Positions 55,411-63,310 of a stretch of 64,000 nt of DNA are shown piece after piece. The notes under the pieces were generated by a model that was not told where the DNA came from, searched no databases, and saw only the letters and a program-made list of their open reading frames with translations. A program made the translations under genes and the position numbers. Within the stretch, counting starts at the first letter, position 1. Each line of letters starts with the position of its first letter. Source of the stretch: Arcicella sp. (lineage in GTDB: Bacteria; Bacteroidota; Bacteroidia; Cytophagales; Spirosomataceae); contig JALONS010000014.1 of NCBI GenBank assembly GCA_025454855.1, positions 1 to 64,000 on the forward strand, given 5' to 3'.

Positions 55411-55570
55411 ATGAACATAGACAAAGAACAATTGCATAAAATAGCCCATCTCGCTCGTTTGGAGATGCCCGAATCTGCAGGTAATTCCGAATATTAGCCG
55501 TGAACAGGGTTTGAAGAATGCTCCAAAACAAGATGGAGAATATTTCAGGGTTCCGAAAGTAATGGAATAG
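55411..55570 (+). pseudogene. gatC: gatC remnant with internal deletion and frameshift
   Basis: The first 22 codons read as a normal GatC N-terminus (MNIDKEQLHKIAHLARLEMP) and then stop at 55495-55497. From about 55478, in the next frame, a normal GatC C-terminus appears (NISREQGLKNAPKQDG, then EYFRVPKVME and a stop at 55568). An intact GatC of about 95 residues needs roughly 290 bases. Only 160 remain, so about 130 bases of the middle are lost, with a shift of one base. The product cannot be a working subunit of the Glu-tRNA(Gln)/Asp-tRNA(Asn) amidotransferase. lpxH ends 2 bases beyond it on the other strand. Confidence 0.85.
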
Positions 55571-55571
55571 T

Positions 55572-56363
55572 TTAAGCGAATTTCTTGACTACTAATTCCA
55601 GCCCATCGAAAACGGCGTAGTGATTGCTGTTTTCATCATCATAAGCCCATTGCCCAAGATTGATGTAACGACTACCTTTTTCACCGACTGGTAAATCTAA
55701 CAACAAGTGCCGATGCCCAAAAACATAGAAATCACGGTGTTTTTGGGCTTCTTGTTCTTTAGCATAAGCCCAAAGCCATTCGCCTTCACCTCTAAATTGT
55801 AGCTCTCGGCGGATACGTTCTTCATCTTTCCTACTACCCGACCACCACGTGGCTAACGTAATACCCAAATGTGGATGCAACCAACTGAACGCCCACTGCG
55901 AAAGTTTACTCTCAAATACTTTTTTTAGAAATTTATAGCCATAATCTCCCGGTCCGAGTCCGTCTCCGTGAATGACATAAAAACTGGTGATTTGATGTTG
56001 GTAATGAATGCTATATTCCTGAAAATCACGATAGACTTTAATATTCATTTCTTTGGTGAAGTAATCAAACATCCAAATGTCATGATTGCCCGAAAAAATG
56101 ATAATCTCTATACCGCCGTCGGATAATTCGGCTAATTTTCCTAAAAGCCTCACAAAACCTTTGGGTACTACATTTTTGTATTCAAACCAAAAATCAAAAA
56201 TATCACCTACTAAAAATATAGTCTGAGCATCTTTTTTAATGGTATCGAGCCACTTTACTACTTTCCGTTCACGGGTCAGACTGGTTTGGTGGTCGGGGTA
56301 GCCCAAGTGAAAATCAGACGCAAAATAAATTTTTTTATGTTCTTGTAATGTAATAGTAGTCAT
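55572..56363 (-). CDS. lpxH: UDP-2,3-diacylglucosamine diphosphatase (LpxH-type metallophosphatase)
   Basis: A 263-residue calcineurin-like phosphoesterase that would make lipid X in lipid A biosynthesis at the membrane surface. The metal motifs appear in order: YFASDFHLGYPD (D17, H19), LVGDIFDFWFEY, IIFSGNHDIWMF, YVIHGDGLGPGDYG and FGHRHLL near the C-terminus. The W-FEYK segment after the second motif fits LpxH rather than general phosphodiesterases. It is convergent with the gatC remnant. Confidence 0.92.
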   Translation of the reverse strand: MTTITLQEHKKIYFASDFHLGYPDHQTSLTRERKVVKWLDTIKKDAQTIFLVGDIFDFWFEYKNVVPKGFVRLLGKLAELSDGGIEIIIFSGNHDIWMFDYFTKEMNIKVYRDFQEYSIHYQHQITSFYVIHGDGLGPGDYGYKFLKKVFESKLSQWAFSWLHPHLGITLATWWSGSRKDEERIRRELQFRGEGEWLWAYAKEQEAQKHRDFYVFGHRHLLLDLPVGEKGSRYINLGQWAYDDENSNHYAVFDGLELVVKKFA

Positions 56364-56539
56364 GCTTTGGATAATGGTTTCGGGGAAATATTATTGCACA
56401 CCGTCCATTTTAGTCGTGTGCCAAAGATACGGAATCCTTTGAAGTTACCGCTTACTCATTCTTGATTATATTTAGTTTTTGGTAATCTGTTTTATTAGCC
56501 GATTGTTTACTTTTGAGCCATAACTAACAACGTAAAATA

Positions 56540-57889
56540 ATGAGAATCAAAGTATTAATTAGTTTTATCTGGGTTTGGGCAACGGGCTTGTCCGCAGCTC
56601 AGATTGTCATTACTAATCCAGGAAGAGTAGCAGAGCGTTCGGTGGAAAATAGGGCTAACAACAAGGTTTATCAAGGGGTAGATAAAGGCTTAGATAAAAT
56701 CGAAGAGGGAATTGGGAATCTATTTAAAAAGAAAAAGAAGGAAGAAAAACCCGTTGAAAATCAGCCGAGAAACCCCCAATCAACTAACTCACAGGAAGAA
56801 GAGGGGAACGAAGAAAATAGGAATACCAAAACTAAAAAGACATCATTACAGACCTTCAGTAAATTTGATTTTATTTCTGGCGAAAAAGTGATTGTACAGG
56901 AAGATTTTGCTCAGGATGAAATTGGGGATTTTCCCGCCAAATGGAATACTAATTCTACGGGGGAGTTAGTAACAGTGCAAGATACTAAAGGAAAATGGTT
57001 GTCTTTGTCAAAAGCAGGAACTTTCACCCCTGAATTTATAACTGCATTGCCCGAAAATTTTACTTTAGAGTTTGATTTACTCACCAACGGAGATTTTAGC
57101 TTTTACTCAACGGATTTTAAAATAGTAATGGCTCAATTAGCAACTCCTAAAGATTTTGTACTATGGAGTCGTTTTAAACATCAGCCTGTGGTAGGTACAG
57201 AAGTGGGTTTTCATCCGATGGATGCGTCGGGGTCTAAAGGAAGAACGGATTTTTCGGTTTTTAATAAAGATTTGAACCCAGAAATGAAAAATGAAACGAA
57301 TACGATTCAATTTTTTGCGAAGCAAAATAACTTGGCTCACGTATCAATTTGGCGGCAAAAACAACGATTAAGAGTATATCTGAACGAAGAAAAAGTATGG
57401 GACTTGCCCAGAGCTATGGACTTAGCGGTTAATTATAATGCTGTTTTATTCTATTTACACGATTTTCATAATTCAGAAGACCGCTACTTGGTATCGAACG
57501 TGCGGTTGGCAGTGGGTGCCCCTGATACCCGTAATAAATTGATAACCGAAGGTAAATTTGTAACAACTGGGATTAGTTTTGACGTGAATTCTGCCACGAT
57601 AAAACCAGAATCTTACGGAACACTAAAAGCCATTGCTCAAGTACTACAAGATAATGCGGAAGTAAGGGTGAAAATTATTGGTCATACCGATTCCGACGGT
57701 GATGATAATTCTAATATAAGTTTATCTAAAAAGAGAGCCGAAGCCGTGAAAACCGCATTGAGTTCGGATTTTGGCATTAATACTTCAAGAATGGAAGCCG
57801 ATGGAAAGGGCGAATCTCAACCCGTAGGTGATAACAAAACGCCCGAGGGAAAAGCAAATAATAGAAGAGTAGAGTTTGTAAAACTATAA
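56540..57889 (+). CDS. OmpA-family outer-membrane/periplasmic protein
   Basis: A 449-residue exported protein. A signal (MRIKVLISFIWVWATGLSAA) is followed by a highly charged linker rich in Lys, Glu and Asn (about 45-105), a central beta-rich domain (about 125-330), and a C-terminal OmpA peptidoglycan-binding domain (about 345-449). The OmpA domain carries ISFDVNSATIKPESYGTLKA, IIGHTDSDGDD and NNRRVEFVKL. The OmpA part should tie the outer membrane to peptidoglycan; the central domain resembles a jelly-roll but is unassigned. It is convergent with the GntR gene. Confidence 0.88.
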   Translation: MRIKVLISFIWVWATGLSAAQIVITNPGRVAERSVENRANNKVYQGVDKGLDKIEEGIGNLFKKKKKEEKPVENQPRNPQSTNSQEEEGNEENRNTKTKKTSLQTFSKFDFISGEKVIVQEDFAQDEIGDFPAKWNTNSTGELVTVQDTKGKWLSLSKAGTFTPEFITALPENFTLEFDLLTNGDFSFYSTDFKIVMAQLATPKDFVLWSRFKHQPVVGTEVGFHPMDASGSKGRTDFSVFNKDLNPEMKNETNTIQFFAKQNNLAHVSIWRQKQRLRVYLNEEKVWDLPRAMDLAVNYNAVLFYLHDFHNSEDRYLVSNVRLAVGAPDTRNKLITEGKFVTTGISFDVNSATIKPESYGTLKAIAQVLQDNAEVRVKIIGHTDSDGDDNSNISLSKKRAEAVKTALSSDFGINTSRMEADGKGESQPVGDNKTPEGKANNRRVEFVKL

Positions 57890-57895
57890 ATCTGT

Positions 57896-57950
57896 GAGGT
57901 GTAGTAGAAAATCAGAACTCTCTTTGGATTTGATTTCCTACTACACCCTC
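57896..57950. terminator. Bidirectional hairpin between ompA-type and GntR genes
   Basis: GAGGTGTAGTAG and CTACTACACCCTC are inverse copies apart from one extra C, with AAAATC/GATTT pairing further inside. It lies just after both stop codons. Confidence 0.65.
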
Positions 57951-57957
57951 CTAAATT

Positions 57958-58986
57958 TTATAACGATTTTCTTAAAATCATCTCCATTGGAACTTGAGTT
58001 TGTTGGCGTTTTTCACCCTTAATCATATCCGCCGCTAATTTTCCAATTTCGGCTGGCTTTGATGAAATGATGCTGATACCACCCGCTAAAATTTCTTTGT
58101 AACAAGAATCATTCAACGAAATTAAACCTACTTGTTTACCCAATTCCAACCCTTGATGTTGAGCAGATTTAATGGCTGCTACCAAATCAATGTCATCAAT
58201 GGTTAAATAAACATTTCCTGCTTCAACTTCCTCTTCTTGGAAACCATCGAGTACTTGAAAGTTGAAATTGTTATGCTCACAGAAATTTCTGAAACCCGTA
58301 ATTAATTCGGCATCAAAATATTCCTCTTCCGTTAGCACCAAATTGAGCGTTTCATACTTTTTGAAATGCTTTAAATGTTGTTGCATCACGTTGGAAAGTT
58401 CTAAACCAGAGTTACTCAAAACCGAGCAAGTAGAGGTTTTGAATGGTTCTATTGACTGTTCGAGGAAAATTAATCTATCGCCCGAAATCTTTTTCAAGCA
58501 TTTGATATTCTCATCGGTTTCATCAATCAAATGCGGCATAATCACGTAATAATGATAATTGCCTAAGTGATTATTGATGGTATCTCTGAAGTTTTCGCTC
58601 TTGTAATTATAAGTAAAAATATCAACGGCTACATCCTTCCCAGCAGCGTTTACGAAAGCATTGAAAATATCTTTGTTATTTTCTGTGATTTTTCCAACCA
58701 AGAAAAAAACTTTTGTTTTAGTTTTGGCAGATTTTCCCGAGATGAAATAACCTTTTCTAAAAATGGAAGTAATAACCCCCAAACGGTGAAGTTCGGAGTA
58801 GGCTCTTTCAACCGTATCCCGAGACAAGTAACATTCTTCGCTGGCTTCGTTGATAGAAGGGAGGCGTTCCCCCGTTTGTAAATTACCTTTTTCGATGTCT
58901 ATCAACAAGGTATTTACTAACTGTTGATACTTTGGCGTTTTTGAATCTTGCTTTGTTTGGGCAAAGTCACGGAAAGTTTTTATCAT
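57958..58986 (-). CDS. GntR-family regulator with LacI-type sensor domain
   Basis: A 342-residue regulator. The N-terminal GntR winged helix (about 17-82) has the signature GERLPSINEASEECYLSRDTVERAY. The rest (about 90-342) is a LacI-like periplasmic-binding fold that ends KLAADMIKGEKRQQ. This architecture suggests a sugar or other small-molecule effector. A homologue of the sensor half lacking the helix-turn-helix is encoded divergently at 59383. The promoter must lie in the spacer that also holds a small frame. Confidence 0.9.
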   Translation of the reverse strand: MIKTFRDFAQTKQDSKTPKYQQLVNTLLIDIEKGNLQTGERLPSINEASEECYLSRDTVERAYSELHRLGVITSIFRKGYFISGKSAKTKTKVFFLVGKITENNKDIFNAFVNAAGKDVAVDIFTYNYKSENFRDTINNHLGNYHYYVIMPHLIDETDENIKCLKKISGDRLIFLEQSIEPFKTSTCSVLSNSGLELSNVMQQHLKHFKKYETLNLVLTEEEYFDAELITGFRNFCEHNNFNFQVLDGFQEEEVEAGNVYLTIDDIDLVAAIKSAQHQGLELGKQVGLISLNDSCYKEILAGGISIISSKPAEIGKLAADMIKGEKRQQTQVPMEMILRKSL

Positions 58987-59021
58987 AACTAATGGGTCGT
59001 ATATTAGTGAATAACAGAAAA

Positions 59022-59153
59022 TTATAGTACAATATTTATTAGAAGTAAAATCAAAAGAGCAATTGTTGCTATCAGTATAAACTCATAAATGTTATCTTTC
59101 ATAGAAAATACCAGTTTGAGTTTCTTAAAGATAGTCTCTACTGTATCATTCAT
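59022..59153 (-). CDS. Possible 43-residue single-helix membrane protein
   Basis: The frame begins MNDTVETIFKKLKLVFSMKD and then runs into a strongly hydrophobic helix (EFILIATIALLILLLINIVL). It lies 35 bases upstream of the GntR start on the same strand, inside the 396-base spacer between the two divergent regulatory genes. Composition is protein-like but homologues are unknown to me. The rest of the spacer shows no other feature. Confidence 0.45.
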   Translation of the reverse strand: MNDTVETIFKKLKLVFSMKDNIYEFILIATIALLILLLINIVL

Positions 59154-59382
59154 CGGTTTAGTTAAATTTAATATTGAAAAAGTACAGTGATTTGTGATGT
59201 AAAATTACAGTCTTACACTTGCAATGTGTTAGGATAATTCTTGCAAATATTGGTATGAATCTTACAAACACTATCACAAAACCCTGATTCTATCCTGTTA
59301 TGACCTGCTTTTGGGGTTCGTTGTAGGGCAGGATATTTTACAAGCAATAATAATTTACCTTAGTTAATAAAATAATAATTCA

Positions 59383-60198
59383 GTGAGTAATACATTAACC
59401 ATTTCATTAAATAATACAAAAAATAAAGTATTGAAGGTGTTACTCATTTTCAATAAGTTTAGTGATTTCCGTAGTGAAATCTACGAAGGCTTTTTAGCAC
59501 AAATTAATGAAAAAGCAGAAGTTGATTTGTACATCCATCAAATGAATAACCAGAGTTCGGTGCATTTCGGAGAAGTAATTAAAGAGAAATTAGCTACCTA
59601 CGATTACTTTGCTATCATGCTTCACGCTACGCATATCAATGAAGATGTTTTAAAAACCATCAATAGTATACCCAAAGAAAAACTCCTGATTTTAGATAAA
59701 CGCAATGAGTTTATCAGAGGTGAATACGCCTGCGTATATCAAGATTTTGAGAAAGATATTTATGAAGTGTTGTCAAACGCAAAGGTACTGATTGCTAAAT
59801 ATGCTGCTTTGAACTTCGTGATTCAAGAGAAATATTTGTACTCCGTGGCTATTTCGGAAGGCGTAAGTCGTTTTGCCGAAGAAAATAAATTGGTCTATAC
59901 CATCTATACCGAAGTAAGTGAGGCTATCATCCGTAAGAATGAACTATATCTCATTTTATCCGAAAGTTTTTTAGCAGAAATTCTCAAAATTTGTGATGCT
60001 CACCACTGGAAAATAGGAAAAGATGTGGGCATTTTATCTTACCACGAAACACCTATCAAACAAGTGCTTTCGGGCGGTATCACGGTAGTAACCACCGACC
60101 ATTTTCAGTTGGGTAAAACCGCTGCCGAACTCATCCTTAATGGCAAAAAAGAACACATTCGTAATCCAGTTTTATTTATTCAACGCAATTCTCTGTGA
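59383..60198 (+). CDS. Stand-alone LacI-like sensor domain protein (GntR homologue without helix-turn-helix)
   Basis: A 271-residue protein homologous to the sensor half of the divergent GntR regulator. The shared pattern is ATYDYFAIMLHATHINEDVL versus a like segment, then a common ending (KTAAELILNGKK versus KLAADMIKGEKR; QRNSL versus LRKSL). It has no DNA-binding domain, no signal peptide and no membrane segment. The start is GTG at 59383; an in-frame TAA lies 15 bases upstream, so no helix-turn-helix is hidden in frame. It lies 89 bases before a PLP-enzyme gene, perhaps in an operon. It may bind an effector and modulate the GntR protein. Confidence 0.75.
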   Translation: MSNTLTISLNNTKNKVLKVLLIFNKFSDFRSEIYEGFLAQINEKAEVDLYIHQMNNQSSVHFGEVIKEKLATYDYFAIMLHATHINEDVLKTINSIPKEKLLILDKRNEFIRGEYACVYQDFEKDIYEVLSNAKVLIAKYAALNFVIQEKYLYSVAISEGVSRFAEENKLVYTIYTEVSEAIIRKNELYLILSESFLAEILKICDAHHWKIGKDVGILSYHETPIKQVLSGGITVVTTDHFQLGKTAAELILNGKKEHIRNPVLFIQRNSL

Positions 60199-60287
60199 AA
60201 TAGGAGAGGATTGATTAATTTAGTGAGCCATCTTCACCTTAAAATGAGATGATAACTCCCACTTACACTCACTAAATTCACTCCATC

Positions 60288-61457
60288 ATGGCGGATAATA
60301 TTTCCTTCATCATCAATCAATTAGCCGAAGACCGAGAACTGTATTTCAATGCCGTAGCTCCGCCCATTATCCAGACTTCCAATTTTGTATTCAATGACTT
60401 TAAAACACTTCGTGAAACCTTTGCGGATGAGTTTTCGGGAGAGTACATTTATACAAAATCCAAGAATCCGACGGTTGATATTTTACGTAAAAAATTGGCT
60501 GCTTTGCAAGGAGCAGAAGACTGTGTGGTAACAAATTCGGGGAGTTCGGCTATATTTTGTAGTATTTTGGCGAATGTCAAGGCGGGCGACCACATTGTTT
60601 CAGTGGCAAAGCCCTATTCTTGGGCAGTCCGAATGTTTGAGGTTTTATTGCCCCGTTTTCAGGTTACGCACACGTATGTAGATGGACGAGAAGTAGAGAA
60701 TTTTATGAACGCTACTCAAGCCAATACAACCCTGATTTATTTGGAATCCCCAAATTCTTTCAATTTTCATTTACAAGATTTAGAAGCAATTGCCCACTTT
60801 GCTAAATCAAAAAATATCACTACCATCATTGATAATTCCTATTGTACGCCACTTTATCAGAAACCGCATCACTTGGGCATAGATTTGTGTTTGCATTCGG
60901 CTACTAAATACATTGCGGGGCATTCTGATACGGTAGCGGGTGTAATTACGGGTTCGAGAGAAAGAATAAAAAAGATTTTTGATTCTGAATTACTCAACTC
61001 AGGAACAAGTATTTCTCCGTTCAATGCGTGGTTGTTAATTCGTGGACTGCGAACTTTGGAAATTCGTTTGCAGCGTATTTCGGAGACTACGTTAAAAGTG
61101 GTTGATTTCTTGAAAAATCACCCGAAAATTGAGCGAGTTATTTATCCTTTCGACCCAGACTTTCCGCAATATGAATTAGCTACAAAACAAATGACTGGTG
61201 CGGGTGGATTATTGACCATTATTCCTAAATCGGTTGATTATCAGGATATTGAACGTTTTTGTTTGTCGTTAAAAAACTTTCTATTAGCCGTAAGTTGGGG
61301 TGGACATGAGTCATTAGTTATGCCAAAAGCCGCAGGAATGAATCCCGAAGATTATGATAAAAACAATCCAGAACATCGCATGATACGGCTGTACATCGGC
61401 TTAGAAGATGCTGATTTTTTGATAGAAGATTTAAAGAATGCTTTGGCGATTATTTAG
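60288..61457 (+). CDS. Cys/Met-metabolism PLP-dependent enzyme (cystathionine gamma-synthase/lyase family)
   Basis: A 389-residue fold-type I PLP enzyme. The PLP lysine is K207 in LHSATKYIAGHSD, with other family markers YTKSKNPTVDILRKKLAALQ (start near 55), VVTNSGSSAIF (near 80) and IIDNSYCTPLYQ (near 180). It could be a cystathionine gamma-synthase, gamma-lyase, methionine gamma-lyase or O-acetylhomoserine sulfhydrylase; the sequence alone does not decide. It follows the stand-alone sensor gene in the same direction. Confidence 0.88.
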   Translation: MADNISFIINQLAEDRELYFNAVAPPIIQTSNFVFNDFKTLRETFADEFSGEYIYTKSKNPTVDILRKKLAALQGAEDCVVTNSGSSAIFCSILANVKAGDHIVSVAKPYSWAVRMFEVLLPRFQVTHTYVDGREVENFMNATQANTTLIYLESPNSFNFHLQDLEAIAHFAKSKNITTIIDNSYCTPLYQKPHHLGIDLCLHSATKYIAGHSDTVAGVITGSRERIKKIFDSELLNSGTSISPFNAWLLIRGLRTLEIRLQRISETTLKVVDFLKNHPKIERVIYPFDPDFPQYELATKQMTGAGGLLTIIPKSVDYQDIERFCLSLKNFLLAVSWGGHESLVMPKAAGMNPEDYDKNNPEHRMIRLYIGLEDADFLIEDLKNALAII

Positions 61458-61564
61458 GAATGAGCTTTGCATGATGAATGCTAACTTGATTTTTGTTTGG
61501 GCGTGTGCGATATGCCCCAACAATATGATAACAATGGTTATCATGTCAATGAATTGGTTATTCT

Positions 61565-61646
61565 ATTAACCCCACCCAACCCTCCCCGATAGGGAGGGCT
61601 TTTAAACTCAATAAGCTCTCCCTATCGGGGAGGGTTGGGTGGGGTT
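61565..61646. repeat. REP-like palindromic repeat, second copy
   Basis: Perfect 29-base inverse arms (AACCCCACCCAACCCTCCCC and on; 61568-61596 and 61618-61646) flank a 21-base loop. The left 42 bases differ from 17288-17329 at one position. Outside the arms, AATTGGTT-type flanks show weaker inversion. Confidence 0.9.
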
Positions 61647-61680
61647 TTCGTATAATCTAATAAATCAATTTAATTACATA

Positions 61681-61777
61681 CGGAATTATCTACTATTTAG
61701 TGGAATCATAGTTTTTAACCGCTGACAGCGGTCGAAGACCCTGTCAGCGGTTGTTCGCCAAATAGTAGATAATTCCG
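61681..61777. repeat. Nested palindrome at the permease 3' end
   Basis: The outer arms CGGAATTATCTACTATTT (61681-61698) and AAATAGTAGATAATTCCG (61760-61777) are exact inverses. Inside lies a second hairpin, AACCGCTGACAG (61717-61728) and CTGTCAGCGGTT (61741-61752), also exact. Confidence 0.9.
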
Positions 61778-61785
61778 ATTACATA

Positions 61786-63204
61786 TTACTCCTTACTCCC
61801 TTTTGTCCAGTATAAATAAAACGGAATACCCGTTGCCATGAGTCCCAGTCCAATGAGGGCTTCTTCTGGCTTTTCTTTTAAAGTATTAAAAATCAACGCA
61901 ATACAGAATAGTACAAACACAGCAGGAACTACTGGATAACCAATAACCCGATAAGGGCGGTGGGCATCGGGCATTTTTTTGCGAAGAATAAAAACCCCAA
62001 AAGCCGTTGCTCCGTAAAAAATAAAAGCGGCAAAAATGAGCATATCCGTTAGCTGGTCGAACGTACCCGAAAGCACCAAGAGGGATGTCCAGATAGATTG
62101 TAAAAATAAGGCTCTTGACGGCGTGTTGTATTTGGGATGAATGTAATCTACTTTTTTGAAAAACATATTATCACGAGCCATCGCATAGAATAATCTCGAA
62201 GCCAACAAAATAGTGGTACTGGAACAATTAAAAGTAGTTACCACTATCAAACAAGAGATGAGTAAACCTCCCCACGACCCCATAAAATGTTTTACTACGG
62301 CAACGGCAGCAATGCCATTTTTAGACTCGTAAATATTAATAAATTCATCAATGGGCAAAATGTACAGATACACAAAATTCATCATCATATAAATCCCCAT
62401 CACGATTAATGTACCAATGATAAGGGCTAAGGGCAGATTTCGTTGTGGATTCTTCATTTCACCACCAATGAATCCTACGCTTGCCCAACCTTCATAACCC
62501 CAAAAAGCACTCAAACAAGCCAATGCCAAAGCCTTGAAAAGCGTTGAACCAGACATCGTGTTAGCATCGTATTTTACACTGTTGGTAGTAATGTTTTCAA
62601 AACTCCCAACGCTGGAGGTGAGTCCCAAAACAATAATCAACAGCATGGCTACTATCATTAGCGTAGTAAGAACACGACTCAGGTTTTCCCCTAATTTGAG
62701 TCCTCTATAATTGAAATACGTCAGAAACATAATGAGCGAAATTGCCACCAATTTCACACTGAGATTATCAAAAAGATGTAAGCCCAAAAAACTAATTTCG
62801 GATAAAGTCTGAGAAGTTTCTGGAAAAGGAATGAGGCTGTTTAAAGATTGAGCAAAAACATAAGCAATGGAAGCAATGGAGGCGGTACGAATCACCGCAA
62901 AGTTTGTCCAGCCAAATAAAAAAGCAAAAAAACGATTATAAATCTTACGAAAATAGACAAATTCACCCCCAGAATCTGCCAACATACTGGCAACTTCGGC
63001 ATTGGAGAGCGTACCCGCCATACTGATTAAACCCGCTAATAACCAAGCAATTAATACCAATGAAGGAGACTGGAGTTCTGCCGACATGGCAGCTACTTTT
63101 TTGAAAACGCCCGTTCCGATAACGGAACTGATAATGAGAATAATGGCAGAGGTTAGACCAATAGAACGAACTAATTGCCCTTGATTATTTGAAGATTCCT
63201 TCAT
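61786..63204 (-). CDS. APC-superfamily amino acid permease
   Basis: A 472-residue inner-membrane transporter with about 12 predicted helices, of the amino acid-polyamine-organocation superfamily. TM1 carries the unwound-helix motif SSVIGTGVFKKV (near 22-33), and TM6 has the aromatic gate AFWGYEGWASVGFIGGE. The family is often called amino acid permease or exchanger, with LAT-like similarity. Its substrate is unknown. It is convergent with the Cys/Met PLP enzyme and ends next to the nested palindrome. Confidence 0.9.
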   Translation of the reverse strand: MKESSNNQGQLVRSIGLTSAIILIISSVIGTGVFKKVAAMSAELQSPSLVLIAWLLAGLISMAGTLSNAEVASMLADSGGEFVYFRKIYNRFFAFLFGWTNFAVIRTASIASIAYVFAQSLNSLIPFPETSQTLSEISFLGLHLFDNLSVKLVAISLIMFLTYFNYRGLKLGENLSRVLTTLMIVAMLLIIVLGLTSSVGSFENITTNSVKYDANTMSGSTLFKALALACLSAFWGYEGWASVGFIGGEMKNPQRNLPLALIIGTLIVMGIYMMMNFVYLYILPIDEFINIYESKNGIAAVAVVKHFMGSWGGLLISCLIVVTTFNCSSTTILLASRLFYAMARDNMFFKKVDYIHPKYNTPSRALFLQSIWTSLLVLSGTFDQLTDMLIFAAFIFYGATAFGVFILRKKMPDAHRPYRVIGYPVVPAVFVLFCIALIFNTLKEKPEEALIGLGLMATGIPFYLYWTKGSKE

Positions 63205-63310
63205 AAAGTGGTTTTACGGTTTGTTAATGATATACAAATTAAGGATTTATCCTTGCTTTTGCAAAACCTTTGCGTGTTCGTGGGTTTTACGCTAATTTTG
63301 ATTAATAATT

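Larger units (their letters stand above)
61458..61785. other. Spacer filled with two palindromic repeats
   Basis: No gene is seen in this 328-base stretch between convergent genes. It holds the REP-like palindrome (61565-61646) and a nested palindrome (61681-61777), described separately. Both could end transcription from either side. Confidence 0.6.

Noticed and set aside
55082-55531. Overlapping leftward frames rich in Phe and Leu
   Set aside because: They are antisense shadows of the two small genes and the gatC remnant, and their composition is artificial.
59383-60198. A periplasmic sugar-binding protein of an ABC transporter
   Set aside because: There is no signal peptide and no transporter genes. 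It is closest to the sensor domain of the adjacent GntR regulator.
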